Source: Borrelia sp. P9F1 (GTDB lineage Bacteria > Spirochaetota > Spirochaetia > Borreliales > Borreliaceae). From it: a DNA stretch of 64,000 bases. Below the pieces are notes generated by a model, which ran no database searches, was not told the origin of the DNA, and worked only from the letters and a program-made list of their open reading frames with translations. A program made the position numbers and the translations under genes. This document shows, piece by piece, positions 51,512 to 61,104 of the stretch. The stretch covers positions 736,935 to 800,934 of the forward strand of contig NZ_CP129407.1 in NCBI RefSeq assembly GCF_030436115.1. The letters run 5' to 3'. Within the stretch, counting starts at the first letter, position 1. Each line of letters begins with the position of its first letter.

Positions 51512-53564
51512 AATTTTGTTTTATTCTTTGGAAAAATGTATCTATTTTCAGTTTTATGTTTTCAAACTTTGAGTAGTGTACTTCGATGTCGGGTAAGGAT
51601 TGTAGAAAGAGTCTCCCGTAGGTCTTTTGGAAGATTCTTTTGTCAAGGCAGACTATGATTCCGTAGTCTGCTGAATCTCTAATTAGTCTTCCAAACCCCT
51701 GTTTGAATTTCATTATTGCCTGTGGTAGCGTTTCTTTTGTGAAGAAATTTTCTCTCATTTTGGTAGCCAGTTCATTCTTTGCTATTGAAATAGGATCTGA
51801 AGGGGTTTGAAAAGGAAGTTTAGGCATTATTACCATTGTTAGTTTGTCTCCTTTAATGTCGATTCCTTCCCAGAAATTCTTAATACCTATGAGCACACCT
51901 TTTTTTTGCGATCTTTTAAAAGAATCTATCAGTTCATGTTTTGGTAAATCTCCTTGTATGAAAAGATTGATATCGTTTTTAAGTAGAAAGTCTTTAATTG
52001 TTGTTTCTGCATATTTTAAGCTCTTAAATGATGTTAAAAGAATTAAAGTTCCGCCCTCGTTCACTAGTACAAGTTCTTTAATATATTGCATTGATTGACT
52101 TAAAAATTTTTCTTCATTATCGGGAGTTTCAATGTCAGACGTAACTGCCAACATTGATCTTTCTTTATAGGAGAAAGAATATGGCAATTTTTCTATTTTT
52201 ATGTCTTTATCACTCAGGTTTAGTCCCGTTTGGTTTAAAAAATATGAAAATGATTGATTTATAAGCAGGGTAGCTGAGGTGAAAATTATTCTTCTAGCTC
52301 TTTTATGCATAATTTTATTCAGCCCAGGACCTAAATTAATTTCTGATGTTTTAAATGTAGCTATATTCTTTTTATTTTCTATCCAAAAACAAAGATTGTC
52401 ATATTTGTTTTTGGATAGAAAATTTTTAACTAATGTCTCTTTTTCTTCTATACTTCTAATTAGCCTTTCAAGTTCAATTTTTGCTGTTTTATGTTCGAGT
52501 TCCTGTAGTATTGATCCCATAGCTGTTCGATAATTTTCTAGATTATAAACGATGTCCTTTAAATGTGTTTTAATTCGTATGTAAAAATCGGTATCATGTG
52601 TGTCGCTAGTTATTCTGAAAACGGAAGGGAAGTTTTCATTTGTTCTTATTATATAATCTATGTTTTCAAAACTTAACATGGTTGCAGTTTCAAAATTTTT
52701 TTTGTACACACCCCTTACATTTTGCCTTCTAATTATTTTATCTATTTTTATAAAAAGTTGTTTTATCAAGACTCTTGAAAAATATTGACTAAATAGAGAT
52801 CTAGCAGCCTCTTCTAAATAATGAGCCTCATCAATTATTATGTTTTTTATATTGGGTAAGATTAAGTTAAGTTCCTCTTCTGATTCTTCTTTCTCAGAGG
52901 CATCCTCAAAATTTTCCTTTTCTGTTAATATCCCGTTTCTTATATAAAGATCATTTAGAAGTAAATGGTGATTGGTGATGATAATATCACATTCTATTGC
53001 TTTTCTCCTTGCTTTTTTAAAAAAACATTTATTTTCATCAGGACAAGTCATGCCCGAACATGTTTCAGTGCTAGCTGATACTTCTTCCCATATTTTCTCA
53101 TCAATAAAGTTGAGTTCATCTTTATCACCAGTTTTTGTATTTTTTGCCCAATAAAATAGTGATTCTAAATTTTTTTTGTTAACCGTGTATGTTAATAGAC
53201 TTCTTTCAAATTCTTCAAGCCGACGAGTGCACAGATAGTTTCTCATTCCTTTAATAAGTCCAAACTTTATTTTGAAAGGAATTATTTCCTCTAAAGATCT
53301 AATGTCTTTCTTAATGAGTTGTTCCTGAAGATTAATGGAGGCTGTTGAGATTATGACCTTTTCTTGTGTCTTTTGAATGAAATCAATAGCAGAGATTAAA
53401 TAAGCAAGACTTTTGCCAGTTCCAGTCGGCGCTTCAATAACTAGAAAGTTTTCATTCTCAAAGGCTTTACTTACTTCTTCTATCATCTTAAGCTGTGGTT
53501 TCCTTTTTGCAAATCCTTTGATATTTAGTTCAATTTTTTTTAGTATGTATTCAACTAGATTCAA
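51501..53564 (-). CDS. dinG: DinG/XPD-type helicase
   Basis: A 687-residue superfamily 2 helicase: Walker A APTGTGKSLAY near residue 45, DEAH in IIIDEAHYLEEAAR, and late motifs GVLIGIKNFWEGIDI and QGFGRLIRD. Four cysteines, one after KGMRNYL and three in TETCSGMTCPDENKCFF, can hold an iron-sulfur cluster as in DinG and XPD. Such helicases remove R-loops and help replication-fork repair. The first codons overlap the end of the upstream PNP gene by 14 bases, indicating co-translation. Confidence 0.87.
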   Translation of the reverse strand: MNLVEYILKKIELNIKGFAKRKPQLKMIEEVSKAFENENFLVIEAPTGTGKSLAYLISAIDFIQKTQEKVIISTASINLQEQLIKKDIRSLEEIIPFKIKFGLIKGMRNYLCTRRLEEFERSLLTYTVNKKNLESLFYWAKNTKTGDKDELNFIDEKIWEEVSASTETCSGMTCPDENKCFFKKARRKAIECDIIITNHHLLLNDLYIRNGILTEKENFEDASEKEESEEELNLILPNIKNIIIDEAHYLEEAARSLFSQYFSRVLIKQLFIKIDKIIRRQNVRGVYKKNFETATMLSFENIDYIIRTNENFPSVFRITSDTHDTDFYIRIKTHLKDIVYNLENYRTAMGSILQELEHKTAKIELERLIRSIEEKETLVKNFLSKNKYDNLCFWIENKKNIATFKTSEINLGPGLNKIMHKRARRIIFTSATLLINQSFSYFLNQTGLNLSDKDIKIEKLPYSFSYKERSMLAVTSDIETPDNEEKFLSQSMQYIKELVLVNEGGTLILLTSFKSLKYAETTIKDFLLKNDINLFIQGDLPKHELIDSFKRSQKKGVLIGIKNFWEGIDIKGDKLTMVIMPKLPFQTPSDPISIAKNELATKMRENFFTKETLPQAIMKFKQGFGRLIRDSADYGIIVCLDKRIFQKTYGRLFLQSLPDIEVHYSKFENIKLKIDTFFQRIKQNSIL

Positions 53565-54381
53565 CTTTATTAATTATTCCTCTCAATAATTTTTCGAATT
53601 TCTTGGATGCCTTTGCTGAGTTTATTTTAACCTCCTCGTGACTTAAAGGGTCCTTTTGCATGCCCGATGCCAGGTTTGTGACATTTGAAATTGCTACCGT
53701 ATTCATTTTAAGATATGCTGCAATAATCATTTCAGGGACGGTTGACATTCCAACTAGATCTGCGCCTATTGTTTTCAAAAAATTTATTTCGGCTGTTGTT
53801 TCATAACAAGGACCCGAGACAGCAAGATAGATACCTTCTTTAATATCTTCTTCGAAAATACTCTTATAAATACTTCTTGTTAATTCCATCAAGTCTGAAT
53901 TACTATAAATTGAGTTCAATTCTTGAAATCTGGCACCCAAGTTATTGTCATTTTCTCCTATTAAGGGGTTGGTTCCCATAAAGTTTATGTGATTGTTTAT
54001 CAAAATAAGATCATTTATTTTAAATTGACTATTGATTGCCCCAGAAGAATTTGTGATAATTAAATTCTGAACTCCAATCTTTTTTGCAAGCAGTATGGGC
54101 ATTATTACCTCTTTAGGGTGATACCCTTCATAATAGTGAAATCTTCCAGAAAAAATAGCTGTAGCTTTGTTTATATTTAATGTACCCTTATGGCCATCTA
54201 CAGTTGATATTGGAAATTCTCTTATTTTCTTATAAGGAATTTCAATCCCATCTTCGCATATTGCACTTAAATTGCTAAGCCCAGAACCAAGTATTATTGC
54301 TGTTTTGGGTTTAAATGCTGATATTTCTTTAAGCGAAGAATATGCTTTATTTATTCTCTCATTAATTTTTCCGAAATCCAT
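53551..54381 (-). CDS. punA: Purine nucleoside phosphorylase (trimeric type)
   Basis: A 276-residue PNP of the low-molecular-mass type. Motifs: ILGSGLSNL, GHKGT, FSGRFHYYEGY, ITNSSGAINSQF, SGPCYETTAEI, VGMSTVPEMIIAAYL and ISNVTNLASG. It cleaves purine nucleosides for base salvage, essential for Borrelia, which lacks de novo purine synthesis. One methionine-rich site (GMSTVPE) matches the substrate pocket. It shares a 47-base divergent region with the dihydrouridine synthase gene. Confidence 0.9.
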   Translation of the reverse strand: MDFGKINERINKAYSSLKEISAFKPKTAIILGSGLSNLSAICEDGIEIPYKKIREFPISTVDGHKGTLNINKATAIFSGRFHYYEGYHPKEVIMPILLAKKIGVQNLIITNSSGAINSQFKINDLILINNHINFMGTNPLIGENDNNLGARFQELNSIYSNSDLMELTRSIYKSIFEEDIKEGIYLAVSGPCYETTAEINFLKTIGADLVGMSTVPEMIIAAYLKMNTVAISNVTNLASGMQKDPLSHEEVKINSAKASKKFEKLLRGIINKVESS

Positions 54382-54428
54382 TTCACATCCTTGTTTGCCA
54401 TAGTGTTTTCTTATTATATATTTATTTT

Positions 54429-55430
54429 ATGAATTTTTTAAACAATATTAGACGCCCAGTTATGATATTGGCTCCGATGGAGGATGTAACAGATACTGTT
54501 TTTAGAAATTTGATTCATACAATTGGGAACGGAAAGGATGAGCCCGATATTTACTTTACTGAATTTATTTCTGCTTTGGGGCTTGTAAGGGGATCTAAGC
54601 AATCAATTCAACACGTTTTAACAAAAAAAGATGAATTGAGTAGGCCCTTAATTGCTCAAATTTGGGGTAAGAACCCTGATGATTTTTTTAGTGCAATAAA
54701 AGTACTAGGTGAGTTAGGGTTTTGGGGAATTGATCTTAATATGGGTTGTCCCAGGAAGAAAATAGTTAAGAAGGGGGTGTGTTCCGCCTTAATTGAGAAT
54801 AAAACTCTAGCTTATGAAATAGTTATGGCTAGTAAGGAATCTTGTTTAAAATTTGGACTGCCTCTTAGTATAAAGACAAGACATGGATTTTTTTGTTCTG
54901 AAGTTGAAGATTGGTTAGGATTTTTACTGAAATTGGGGATTGATATGCTGACAGTGCATCCAAGGCTTGCTGTTAATCAAAGTGAAGGGGATATAGATAT
55001 TGATGTTTTTGATAAAGTTGTTAAATTGAGAGATAAGTTAAATCCTTCTACATTAATTATCGCAAACGGAGACATTTTAAGTTTAGAACAAGCAGGTCAA
55101 ATTGTAAAAGACTATTCTATTGATGGCGTAATGTTTGGGCGTGGAATTTTTAAGAATTTAAATTTATTTAAAAGAGGTTCTTCCAACTTTTTGAGTAACA
55201 ATTTGGATTTTAGATTAAATATATTAAAATTTCATGTGAAAGATTTTCATTCTACTTGGGGTCTTACTAAGGATTTTAACAAACTTAAGAAATACTTCAA
55301 GATTTATTTTAATGAGGTTGAGAGAAATAGTGAATATTTTCATAATATTATAAGTTCAGCTAATTATGAGGAACTTTTTGAAAATCTAGATCGGGTAGCT
55401 TTTAGGGAGATTATGTTAAATAATGAGTAG
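54429..55430 (+). CDS. dus: tRNA-dihydrouridine synthase
   Basis: A 333-residue flavoprotein reducing uridines in tRNA D loops. The FMN barrel shows MILAPMEDVTDTVFR at the start, LNMGCPRKKIVKKGVCSALI with the catalytic cysteine in the following KGVCSA loop, IKTRHGF and the GVMFGRGIF phosphate-binding end. The subfamily (DusB-like or other) is unclear. It overlaps valS by eight bases. Confidence 0.9.
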   Translation: MNFLNNIRRPVMILAPMEDVTDTVFRNLIHTIGNGKDEPDIYFTEFISALGLVRGSKQSIQHVLTKKDELSRPLIAQIWGKNPDDFFSAIKVLGELGFWGIDLNMGCPRKKIVKKGVCSALIENKTLAYEIVMASKESCLKFGLPLSIKTRHGFFCSEVEDWLGFLLKLGIDMLTVHPRLAVNQSEGDIDIDVFDKVVKLRDKLNPSTLIIANGDILSLEQAGQIVKDYSIDGVMFGRGIFKNLNLFKRGSSNFLSNNLDFRLNILKFHVKDFHSTWGLTKDFNKLKKYFKIYFNEVERNSEYFHNIISSANYEELFENLDRVAFREIMLNNE

Positions 55431-58047
55431 TAATTTTTCAAAGAAATATGATTTTAATATTTTTGAAGATAGGGTTTATAAGAAATGGCTAGAGAATGGG
55501 ATATTTAAACCCAATGGTGGCCTTAGCCCCAAATTTAGCATGGTAGCTCCTCCACCAAACGTTACAGGTGTTCTTCATATGGGCCATGCACTTAATTTTA
55601 CTTTGCAGGATATTCTTATTCGCTATAAGAGGATGAAAGGGAATGATACCCTCTGGCTTTTTGGAACAGATCATGCTGGAATTGCGACTCAATCAGTTTT
55701 TGAAAAACAGCTTAAAGATCTTGGGAAGAATAAAAATGATTTTACTCGTAAAGAGTTTATTGATGAAATTTTTAAACTAAAGGATAAGCATAGACAAATA
55801 ATTGTTAGCCAGATAGAAAGACTTGGAGCTTCTTATGATCATTCTAGGGAGAGATTTACCCTTGACGATGGATTTTGCAGTGCTGTTAATAAAGCTTTTA
55901 TAGATTTATATAATAAGGGTTTAATTTATAAGGGAGAATATCTTGTAAATCTTGATCCTGGTTCTGGAAGCGTTGTTAGTGATGAAGAGGTTGAATATAG
56001 AGAGATTGTTGGAAAGATTTATTTCATTAAATATTTGTTAGATGATAATAATTTTATTGAGGTTGCAACCACTAGACCTGAGACTATGTTTGCAGATGTG
56101 GCTGTTGCCATCAATCCTGATGATAAAAGGTATAAAGCCCTAATTGGCAGGGATGTTAGAATTCCTATTGTAAATAGAAAAGTTGAGATAATAGGGGATA
56201 GTTATGTCGATATGGAATTTGGCAGTGGTGCTTTAAAAATAACTCCTGCGCATGATCCTAATGATTTTGAAATCGCTAAAAGGCATGATCTTCCTAGGAT
56301 AAATATTTTAACTGAGAATGGCAAACTTAATGAAAATGTTCCTGTTGAATATCAGGGATTAAGTGTGGATGATGCAAGAGCTAGGATAGAAAAAGATTTA
56401 AAAGATAAAGGATTGTTAGTAGATGTTAAGAGTCATAAACACCAAGTAGGGCATTGCCATAGGTCTGGAGAGGTTATTGAGCCTTATTTATCAAATCAGT
56501 GGTTTGTTAAAATGAGACCCCTAGCAGATAGTGCTTTAAAGGCCTTAGAAAAAGGTGAGATTAGGTTTTATCCTAAAAGGTGGGAAAATACATATAAGCA
56601 TTGGTTGTTAAACATTAGAGATTGGTGTATTTCCAGGCAGTTAGTTTGGGGACATAGAATCCCTGCTTGGTATGATTGTAAGACAGGCGAGGTTGTTGTT
56701 AGCGAACTTGATCCGGCATTAAGCGAAGAGTATAAAGATAGGAACTTTACCAGAGAAACAGATGTGCTTGATACTTGGTTTTCTTCATGGCTGTGGCCAT
56801 TTTCCGCGTTTGGATGGCCTGAGTCTACGCCGGATTTTAAGGACTATTATCCCACAGATACTTTAATTACTGCTTATGACATAATATTTTTTTGGGTTGC
56901 AAGAATGGTGATGGCAGGTCTTGAGTTTACGGGTCAAGTGCCTTTTAAGGAGATATACATAACGCCTCTTTTAAGAGATAAACAGGGCAGAAAGATGTCA
57001 AAATCTTTGGGTAATGGAATAGATCCTCTCGAGATTATCAATGAATACGGAAGTGATGCTTTGCGTTTTACTATTTCATTTTTATCTGTGCAAGGTCAGG
57101 ACTTAAATATTGATACTAAGGATTTTATGTTTGGCGCTAGGTTTGTAAATAAAGTATTTAATGCATCTAGGTTTATTTTATCAAATTTAGAGGGAAAGGA
57201 TGTATCAGGTAAATTAGAGTTAGATAGTGTTGATAAGTGGTTGCTTGCAAGTTTGAATTCTACTATTGTTTCTCTAGAAGGGGCACTTAAAAGGTATAAG
57301 TATAATGAGGCCACAAGGGCGGTATATGAATTCTTTTGGAGTGATTTTTGTGATTGGTATATTGAAATTAGTAAAATTAATTTAAACAGTGGGGATAGTT
57401 GTATTCAAAATATGACTATTCTTAAGTTGATTTTTTTCCTTGAAAAATCTTTATTTTTAATGCATCCCTTTCTGCCTTTTATTACTGAAGAGATTTATTC
57501 CAAACTTCCATCTTCAAAGGGTGCATTAGCTTTAGCAAAGTATCCAGAGGCTGTGAGTCAGGAAAATTTTGAAGAAGAGTTTAAAAGGTTTAATTCATTT
57601 AAGGATTTCATTGTGTCTATTAGAACTCTTAGAAGTGAATTTAACATAGTACCAAATATTAAGATGAATGTTGCTTTAAGGTTTGATAATACTTTCAAAT
57701 ATGAGAGCTATTTTAAGAAGCATGAGTATATTGCAAAGAAACTTATTAATTTTGATTTAATTTTTTACAACGAAAATTATGAGAATATGATAGGTGTGCC
57801 TAATGTTGGTTTTGAAAGCTTTGCAGATATTAAGAGTTTAATAGATATCGATAAAGAGCTTTTAAGGCTATCTAAGCAATTAGATAAGTACGAGAAGCTT
57901 AAGGCTTCGACTTTATCTAAGCTTGAAAATCAAAATTTCTTATCAAATGCACCCGATGAGATCATTAAGATTGAAAAATCAAAATTGGAAGAATTCGATT
58001 CTTTTACCTCAAAAATTGGCAATTATATCAACAATTTGAGCAAGTAA
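55423..58047 (+). CDS. valS: Valyl-tRNA synthetase
   Basis: An 874-residue class I synthetase. HIGH appears as VTGVLHMGHALN near residue 50, the CP1 editing domain carries ATTRPETMFADVAVAI and GSGALKITPAHDPNDF, and KMSKS as DKQGRKMSKSLGNGIDP near residue 530. A C-terminal coiled-coil arm typical of ValRS ends the protein (residues 810-870). Its ATG lies inside the end of dus. Confidence 0.97.
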   Translation: MSSNFSKKYDFNIFEDRVYKKWLENGIFKPNGGLSPKFSMVAPPPNVTGVLHMGHALNFTLQDILIRYKRMKGNDTLWLFGTDHAGIATQSVFEKQLKDLGKNKNDFTRKEFIDEIFKLKDKHRQIIVSQIERLGASYDHSRERFTLDDGFCSAVNKAFIDLYNKGLIYKGEYLVNLDPGSGSVVSDEEVEYREIVGKIYFIKYLLDDNNFIEVATTRPETMFADVAVAINPDDKRYKALIGRDVRIPIVNRKVEIIGDSYVDMEFGSGALKITPAHDPNDFEIAKRHDLPRINILTENGKLNENVPVEYQGLSVDDARARIEKDLKDKGLLVDVKSHKHQVGHCHRSGEVIEPYLSNQWFVKMRPLADSALKALEKGEIRFYPKRWENTYKHWLLNIRDWCISRQLVWGHRIPAWYDCKTGEVVVSELDPALSEEYKDRNFTRETDVLDTWFSSWLWPFSAFGWPESTPDFKDYYPTDTLITAYDIIFFWVARMVMAGLEFTGQVPFKEIYITPLLRDKQGRKMSKSLGNGIDPLEIINEYGSDALRFTISFLSVQGQDLNIDTKDFMFGARFVNKVFNASRFILSNLEGKDVSGKLELDSVDKWLLASLNSTIVSLEGALKRYKYNEATRAVYEFFWSDFCDWYIEISKINLNSGDSCIQNMTILKLIFFLEKSLFLMHPFLPFITEEIYSKLPSSKGALALAKYPEAVSQENFEEEFKRFNSFKDFIVSIRTLRSEFNIVPNIKMNVALRFDNTFKYESYFKKHEYIAKKLINFDLIFYNENYENMIGVPNVGFESFADIKSLIDIDKELLRLSKQLDKYEKLKASTLSKLENQNFLSNAPDEIIKIEKSKLEEFDSFTSKIGNYINNLSK

Positions 58048-58056
58048 TGCAACTTT

Positions 58057-58067
58057 GGGGGGGGGGG
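58057..58067 (+). repeat. Run of eleven G after valS
   Basis: An uninterrupted G11 tract ten bases after the valS stop and 80 bases before the convergent methyltransferase stop. Such a run is rare in a genome this poor in G+C. It lies outside coding sequence. Confidence 0.9.
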
Positions 58068-58147
58068 AAGGGCGTCTTCATTACGTGACAGAAAGTGTAC
58101 CGGTTACTCAGGGGTTTCTTAACTCCAGGGTATCGGATAAGATTTAA

Positions 58148-58918
58148 TTAGATTTCGCCTACCTTCTTTTCCTTTTTTCGTGCCCTTATCATGTGTCTTT
58201 TATTATTGAAACCTTTCACTCTAGAGTAATCAAAACTTGCAAGCTTTAAACCATCTTTTACAATTTTTGCTGAAGAGAACGTTGAAAGTTTCGCTCCACC
58301 TTTGCTTTTTTGTGAAATTAAATTAAAAATTTCTCCACCCCACATTTCCGGATTTTTGTTTGGACTAAACCCATCCATGAACCAATAGTCCATACAACAA
58401 GGAATTTCTTTAAGCTTTTTCCTGGCGTCTCCAATCAGTATCTTCAAATTAACATTTTCTGTTACTCTTACCTTTACGTCTTTCCTAGGCAGACTCGGGT
58501 ATCTTTTGAGTAATAACCTGAAATACCCCAACTCTTTATCAAAAAATCTAGATACTTGCCTAATTTTTTCCTTCTCTAGTGGAAACCCTTCGATCGAATA
58601 GTAATTAACCCTTGTCTTTATTAAATTTTCCCTCAAGCACTTCAAAAGCGCTATGAAATTAAGTCCAGTTCCGAATCCCAATTCCCCAATATTTACAGCC
58701 TTTAAACTCACCAGATCAGTGTCCAAGCCACAGCCCTCAATGAACACATGAATACTTTCTTCGAGACCAAACTGAGGATGGTAATAAACATCCTCAAATC
58801 TACTCGAATAAAGGGTCCGTCCTTTAAACACCAGTTCACCCACACGCACCCAACCAATATCCAAGAAGTACCAAAGATCTCGAATCCAAAAAGCCACCAC
58901 TCTTAAAGACCAGACCAC
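58148..58918 (-). CDS. MnmC-type SAM methyltransferase domain, stand-alone
   Basis: A 256-residue protein matching the methyltransferase half of MnmC (DUF752): YSSRFEDVYYHPQFGLEES, the SAM loop NIGELGFGTGLNFIAL, YSIEGFPLEKEKI, and WFMDGFSPNKNPEMWG, ending KGFNNKRHMIRAR. It should methylate the wobble aminomethyl-uridine of tRNA. The FAD-oxidase half of bifunctional MnmC is absent. The start is uncertain: GTG 58918 gives 30 tryptophan-rich residues before the conserved part, and GTG 58836 or nearby would give a more typical N-terminus. Confidence 0.8.
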   Translation of the reverse strand: MVWSLRVVAFWIRDLWYFLDIGWVRVGELVFKGRTLYSSRFEDVYYHPQFGLEESIHVFIEGCGLDTDLVSLKAVNIGELGFGTGLNFIALLKCLRENLIKTRVNYYSIEGFPLEKEKIRQVSRFFDKELGYFRLLLKRYPSLPRKDVKVRVTENVNLKILIGDARKKLKEIPCCMDYWFMDGFSPNKNPEMWGGEIFNLISQKSKGGAKLSTFSSAKIVKDGLKLASFDYSRVKGFNNKRHMIRARKKEKKVGEI

Positions 58919-58993
58919 AATCCACCGTAGTTCAAGCCGATCTGTTTGATTAGAATAATATGAACCATAAATAAGCCTAAAACTTCCAAACAG

Positions 58994-59020
58994 AGGAACT
59001 AAGACAAAAACTTAGTCCCT
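58994..59020 (-). terminator. Hairpin after groES, possible terminator
   Basis: On the minus strand AGGGACTAAG, loop TTTTTGT, CTTAGTTCCT: a ten-pair stem with one G-U pair. Only a short T run follows, so termination may be partial. It starts five bases after the groES stop. Confidence 0.5.
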
Positions 59021-59024
59021 TCGT

Positions 59025-59297
59025 TTATTCCTCTATAATAGCTATAATTTCTTTTGCCTTCAGAATCAGATGTTCCTTATCCTCAATCTTTACAGCGGCC
59101 CCAGCATACTTTTCGTAAAGCACAACATCACCAACCTTAACAGTAATCTCTTCCTTACTAGAACCAACAGCCATAACCGTTCCAACATTTGTCTTCTCTT
59201 TCGCATTCTCCGGTATGTACAACCCAGAAATCGTCTTACTCTCAGCTTCTTTCACCTTAATCAACACCCTATCAGCTAAAGGTTTAATATTTTTCAT
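59025..59297 (-). CDS. groES: Co-chaperonin GroES
   Basis: A 90-residue Cpn10: [16 protein letters not shown] at the start, the mobile loop [38 protein letters not shown] and the end [18 protein letters not shown]. It caps GroEL. groEL is not in the window, so the two are unlinked here, as I recall for Borrelia. GGGGGA precedes the ATG, and a promoter with a palindrome lies 25-60 bases upstream. Confidence 0.96.
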   Translation of the reverse strand: MKNIKPLADRVLIKVKEAESKTISGLYIPENAKEKTNVGTVMAVGSSKEEITVKVGDVVLYEKYAGAAVKIEDKEHLILKAKEIIAIIEE

Positions 59298-59319
59298 CTA
59301 AAACATCCCCCTAATTTGA

Positions 59320-59356
59320 TAGTATTAATACTACGAAAAATGAGACGTTAAGTCAA
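59320..59356 (-). promoter_or_regulatory. groES promoter with palindromic -10
   Basis: On the minus strand TTGACT (59351-59356), exactly 17 bases, TAGTAT (59328-59333). The -10 is the first half of a perfect 14-base palindrome, TAGTATTAATACTA (59320-59333), that also covers the expected start site. No CIRCE element is present. Confidence 0.6.
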
Positions 59357-59368
59357 TATGTTTGGGGT

Positions 59369-61072
59369 ATGCTTGAAACTTCTCCTGATTTCAAGGATAA
59401 TTCTCTTAATAAAAAATACAATTTGAGGTGGGGAGATAGGTTGATAACAGTAAGTAATTTAGAAGTTGCTTTTGGAGAGAGAGTTCTGTTTAAGGATGTA
59501 AATATTAAGTTTTCTCCTGGAAATTGTTACGGAATAATTGGGGCTAATGGAGCGGGCAAGAGTACTTTTTTGAAAGTTTTAGGGGGAGCTATTGAGGCTA
59601 ATAAGGGTGATATTTTTATTCCTCGAGATCAAAGAATGGCTGTTCTCGAGCAAAATCAGTTTTCATACGATGATTTTAAGGTAATCGATACTGTGATCAT
59701 GGGACATAAGAAGCTTTATGATGTTCAAAGGGAGAAGGATGAGATTTATGAAAAGGCTGATTTTAGCGAAGAGGATGGCATTAGAGCTGGGGAACTTGAG
59801 GCCGAATTTGCTGAGCTTGGTGGATATGAGGCTGAATCTGAGGCGTCGGTTCTTCTTAAAGGATTGGGTATAGACGAAGCAGCGCATGGTAGCTCAATGA
59901 AGGATATTGAGGGAGCTTTAAAAGTGAGAGTACTCTTGGCGCAAGCTCTTTTTGGTGATCCTGACATATTACTTCTTGATGAGCCTACTAATAATCTTGA
60001 TATTCAGTCAATTAAGTGGTTAGAAGAATTTTTGATCAACTTTGAGAATACTGTAATTGTTGTATCTCATGATAGGCATTTTTTAAATCAGGTATGTACT
60101 CATATTGTTGACATTGATTATGGAAAAATTCAAGTTTATCTTGGTAATTATGATTTTTGGTATGAAACTAGTCAAATTTTGAATAAGCAATTAAAAGATG
60201 CTAAGAAAAGGTCTGAGGAAAAAATTGCAGAACTTAAAACTTTTATTCAGAGATTTTCAAGTAATGCATCGAAGTCTAGGCAAGCTACTTCAAGAAAAAA
60301 GTTAATTGAAAAGATTAAAATTGAAGATTTAAAGCCTTCTTCTAGGAAGTTTCCTTATGTTAACTTCAAGAGCGAGAGAGAACTTGGAAAAAATGTTCTT
60401 GCAATTAAAAATTTAACTAGAGAATTTGAGGGGCGACGTATTCTAGATAAGTTTAATATTGTGGTTGAGCCTGGGCAAAAGGTTGTGTTTTTGGGCAACC
60501 CAATTTCAGCAAGTTTTCTTTTTGACATAATAAGTAATGAGGATAGGGATTATAAGGGACATTACGAATGGGGTTCTACAGTTAAATTTGCCTATTTTAA
60601 TAAAGATAACGAAAAATATTTTAAACTGGATTTAAGTTTGGTGGATTGGTTAAGGCAGTATTCAAAGGAACAGGATGAAACCTATATTAGGGGATTTTTA
60701 GGAAGAATGCTTTTCAGTCAGGATGAAGCTTTGAAAAAAGTTAGTGTACTTTCAGGAGGTGAAAAGGTTAGATGTATGCTTTCAAAAATAATGCTTAGTG
60801 GAGCTAATGTATTGTTGTTGGATCAACCAACTAATCATTTGGATCTTGAGGCTATTACATCTTTGAATACGGGTCTTAAAGAATTTAAGGGAGTTGTGTT
60901 ATTTACGTCTCATGACCATCAGTTTATTGATACCATTGCTAATAGGATTATTGAATTTACACCAAATGGGATAATCGATCGTCACATGACCTTTTCAGAA
61001 TACGTTGATGACTCTAACGTTAAAGACTTGAGAAATAAGCTTTGCGAGGGGCAGTCTAGTTTAAAACTTTAA
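59369..61072 (+). CDS. ABC-F ATPase, YbiT/YkpA type, with degenerate second site
   Basis: A 567-residue soluble protein with two ABC domains and no membrane segment, the ABC-F layout. These proteins act on ribosomes. Domain 1 has Walker A GANGAGKST (58-66) and Walker B ILLLDEP (200-206); its signature is degenerate (DIEGALKVR, 179-187), as in YbiT/YkpA. The linker with RFSSNASKSRQATSRKK (295-311) also fits that subgroup. Domain 2 has a good signature, LSGGEKVR (461-468), but its Walker A reads GNPISASFL (376-384) and its catalytic glutamate is Gln486 (LLLDQPTNHLD). It is divergent from groES. Confidence 0.87.
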   Translation: MLETSPDFKDNSLNKKYNLRWGDRLITVSNLEVAFGERVLFKDVNIKFSPGNCYGIIGANGAGKSTFLKVLGGAIEANKGDIFIPRDQRMAVLEQNQFSYDDFKVIDTVIMGHKKLYDVQREKDEIYEKADFSEEDGIRAGELEAEFAELGGYEAESEASVLLKGLGIDEAAHGSSMKDIEGALKVRVLLAQALFGDPDILLLDEPTNNLDIQSIKWLEEFLINFENTVIVVSHDRHFLNQVCTHIVDIDYGKIQVYLGNYDFWYETSQILNKQLKDAKKRSEEKIAELKTFIQRFSSNASKSRQATSRKKLIEKIKIEDLKPSSRKFPYVNFKSERELGKNVLAIKNLTREFEGRRILDKFNIVVEPGQKVVFLGNPISASFLFDIISNEDRDYKGHYEWGSTVKFAYFNKDNEKYFKLDLSLVDWLRQYSKEQDETYIRGFLGRMLFSQDEALKKVSVLSGGEKVRCMLSKIMLSGANVLLLDQPTNHLDLEAITSLNTGLKEFKGVVLFTSHDHQFIDTIANRIIEFTPNGIIDRHMTFSEYVDDSNVKDLRNKLCEGQSSLKL

Positions 61073-61104
61073 TTGGGGTTAAGTGTTTTAGGAAATTTAT
61101 AAAT

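Noticed and set aside
59298..59368. CIRCE heat-shock element upstream of groES
   Set aside because: The TTAGCACTC-N9-GAGTGCTAA pattern is absent; only a different A+T-rich palindrome is present.
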